Shown: positions 14,772 to 15,987 of the stretch, piece by piece
How the letters are laid out: every line of letters begins with the position of its first letter
How positions within the stretch are numbered: position 1 is the stretch's first letter
DNA from: a bacterium UBA6115
GTDB taxonomy: Bacteria; Bacillota_A; Clostridia; Christensenellales; Aristaeellaceae
Length of the DNA: 15,987 nucleotides
Direction of reading: 5' to 3'
NCBI GenBank assembly: GCA_002428405.1
Contig: DIWD01000041.1
Location: forward strand, 215-16,201
Position numbers and translations under genes: made by a program
The notes under the pieces: model-generated
What the model was told of the DNA's origin: nothing
Database searches by the model: none
The model's input: only the letters and a program-made list of their open reading frames with translations

Positions 14772-15987
14772 ATGAAAAAGTTTTCTGAGATGACCCTGGA
14801 AGAGCTGCTCCTGCCGGAAGGCTATCCCTGTTCCTGCGGGCAGCGCCATCAGGCTGGGCTGCGCCGTGTGCGCATTGGGCCGGGCGCTGTCAACGCGCTG
14901 CCGGACATCCTGCGTGAACTGGGCATTTCCAGGCCCTTTCTCCTCAGCGACAGGAACACCCGCAAGGCGGCCTGGGACTATGTGGGGCCGGTTCTCGAGG
15001 CTGCCTGTATCCCCTATTTTGAATATGTTTTCAATCAGGAGCGCCTTGAACCGGATGAGCGGGCCTGCGGCAGCCTGCTGATGGCCTTTGAACCGGAGTG
15101 TGACGGGCTGCTGGTCATTGGTTCCGGCGTGCTCAATGACATCGGCAAAGTGTTTTCCCATGCCGCAAATCTGCCGATGATGGTCGTTGCCACCGCGCCT
15201 TCCATGGATGGATATGCCTCCGACAACGCCTCCATGATCCGCGGAAATGTCAAGGTATCCCTTTACAATGCCTGCCCGCAGGCTGTTATTGCCGATACCC
15301 GGATCCTCTGCGGGGCGCCGGAGCGGATGCTGCAGGCCGGGTTGGGGGACATGCTGGCCAAGTACCTGTCCATCTGTGAATGGCGCATCTCCCATTTGGT
15401 GACAGGCGAGTATTACTGCGAGAACATCGCGGGCCTTGTGCGCGCGTCCCTTCAGCGCATCATTGCAGAGGCGAAGGGGCTCAAGGCAAGGGAGGAGAAA
15501 GCGGTTGGGCATGTCATGGAAGGCCTGCTGCTTTCCGGTATCGCGATGGCCTATGCCCGGGTCTCCCGTCCAGCCTCCGGACTGGAGCACTACTTCTCCC
15601 ATATCTGGGAGATGATGTCGCTTGAACGCGGCACTCCGCTGGAGCTGCATGGCATCCAGGTCGGCATCGGCACCCTGCTGACGCTGCAGATCTGGGAGAA
15701 ACTCAGAGTGATGGATCCCAACCGTGACAAGGCGGAACGCTTTATCAGCAAGTTTGATGAGGATGCCTGGAAAGCGCTGGTCCTGAGAATCTTCCCCAGC
15801 ACCGGGGAGGGGATCCTGTCAACGGCCATCAGGGAAGGCCGCAATGACCCTGCCGCCCATGCGGAACGCCTGGAAAAGATCCTGACCCACTGGCCGCAGA
15901 TCATGAAGATCGTCCGGGAGGAGCTGCCATCCCATGAGGAAATCGAATCCCTGATGCGGGGACTCAACATGCCCGTGACCCCGGAGG
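14772..15987 (+). CDS. araM: AraM-like sn-glycerol-1-phosphate dehydrogenase, truncated by window end
   Basis: An open frame of 405 codons with no stop before the right edge, so the 3' end is missing. The product belongs to the glycerol-1-phosphate dehydrogenase / iron-containing alcohol dehydrogenase superfamily. It would reduce dihydroxyacetone phosphate to sn-glycerol-1-phosphate with NAD(P)H and a bound metal. Visible motifs are GSGVLNDIGK (from 117), the substrate-loop signature ATAPSMDGYAS (S144-M-D-G-Y), a likely metal Asp D193 (GLGDMLAKY), and His residues H273 (GLEHYFSH) and H293 (LHGIQVG). The N-terminus carries C20-S-C22-G with H26. The start has GGAGG 4 nt upstream. It is probably co-transcribed with fucI; araM lies in the arabinose operon of Bacillus subtilis, so a sugar-operon setting has precedent. 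It could instead act on another polyol or sugar phosphate. Confidence 0.85.
   Translation, partial: MKKFSEMTLEELLLPEGYPCSCGQRHQAGLRRVRIGPGAVNALPDILRELGISRPFLLSDRNTRKAAWDYVGPVLEAACIPYFEYVFNQERLEPDERACGSLLMAFEPECDGLLVIGSGVLNDIGKVFSHAANLPMMVVATAPSMDGYASDNASMIRGNVKVSLYNACPQAVIADTRILCGAPERMLQAGLGDMLAKYLSICEWRISHLVTGEYYCENIAGLVRASLQRIIAEAKGLKAREEKAVGHVMEGLLLSGIAMAYARVSRPASGLEHYFSHIWEMMSLERGTPLELHGIQVGIGTLLTLQIWEKLRVMDPNRDKAERFISKFDEDAWKALVLRIFPSTGEGILSTAIREGRNDPAAHAERLEKILTHWPQIMKIVREELPSHEEIESLMRGLNMPVTPE

Noticed and set aside
12875..14773. A 632-codon open frame antisense to fucI
   Set aside because: fucI is conserved from end to end on the plus strand. The antisense frame is a by-product of GC-rich third positions and shows no motif.
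14406..15650. A 414-codon antisense frame across the fucI end and the AraM-like gene
   Set aside because: Both plus-strand genes have family motifs and ribosome binding sites. The antisense frame crosses their junction and has neither.
1..15987. Mobile element, prophage, CRISPR or defence island
   Set aside because: I found no transposase, integrase, phage gene, regularly spaced repeats or defence-gene motifs. Gene content and codon use look like ordinary chromosome throughout.

Overview
The window reads as a chromosomal stretch of a Gram-positive-type bacterium, most likely a GC-rich member of the Bacillota (Clostridia or relatives). This is an inference from strong AGGAGG-type ribosome binding sites, GC-rich codon use, a split three-gene proton transhydrogenase, a single-TM class A penicillin-binding protein with a clostridial-style Cys-containing C-terminus, and the absence of any outer-membrane gene. 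I see no insertion sequence, CRISPR array, phage gene or rRNA. Gene density is high and most units have a readable promoter and terminator.

Layout. Positions 1-246 hold no supportable gene. A tRNA-Leu(CAG) with its own promoter and intrinsic terminator follows on the minus strand. Next is a minus-strand MFS transporter whose promoter is back to back with that of pntAA-pntAB-pntB, a tightly coupled operon (two ATGA overlaps) for a membrane NAD(P) transhydrogenase. A bidirectional terminator separates pntB from a convergent minus-strand gene for an unrecognised type I membrane protein with about four Ig/CARDB-like extracellular domains and an acidic cytoplasmic tail. That gene diverges from a class A penicillin-binding protein, so the two share a compact 190-bp control region. 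Then come a MATE-family exporter and a YqhD-like metal-dependent NADPH aldehyde/alcohol dehydrogenase. The last unit starts with L-fucose isomerase (fucI), followed by an AraM-like sn-glycerol-1-phosphate dehydrogenase that runs off the right edge.

Functionally the window mixes redox balance (transhydrogenase, YqhD-like reductase), envelope building (PBP and its divergent membrane partner), transport (MFS, MATE) and deoxy-sugar/polyol metabolism (fucI plus the AraM-like enzyme).

The most unusual signal is in pntB. The fold and the other NADP(H)-site motifs are intact, but the Lys-Arg-Ser loop that normally grips the 2'-phosphate of NADP(H) is replaced by Asn-Tyr-Asp-Asp. The partner subunit pntAA also carries an alanine-dehydrogenase-like Asp-Gln-Gly-Gly segment. 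Together they suggest a divergent transhydrogenase type whose coenzyme use cannot be taken from the textbook enzyme. The second point of interest is the divergent region at 6843-7034. There the PBP start codon lies in the loop of a GC hairpin at the predicted 5' end of its mRNA, ahead of a strong Shine-Dalgarno sequence that has no ordinary start codon behind it.
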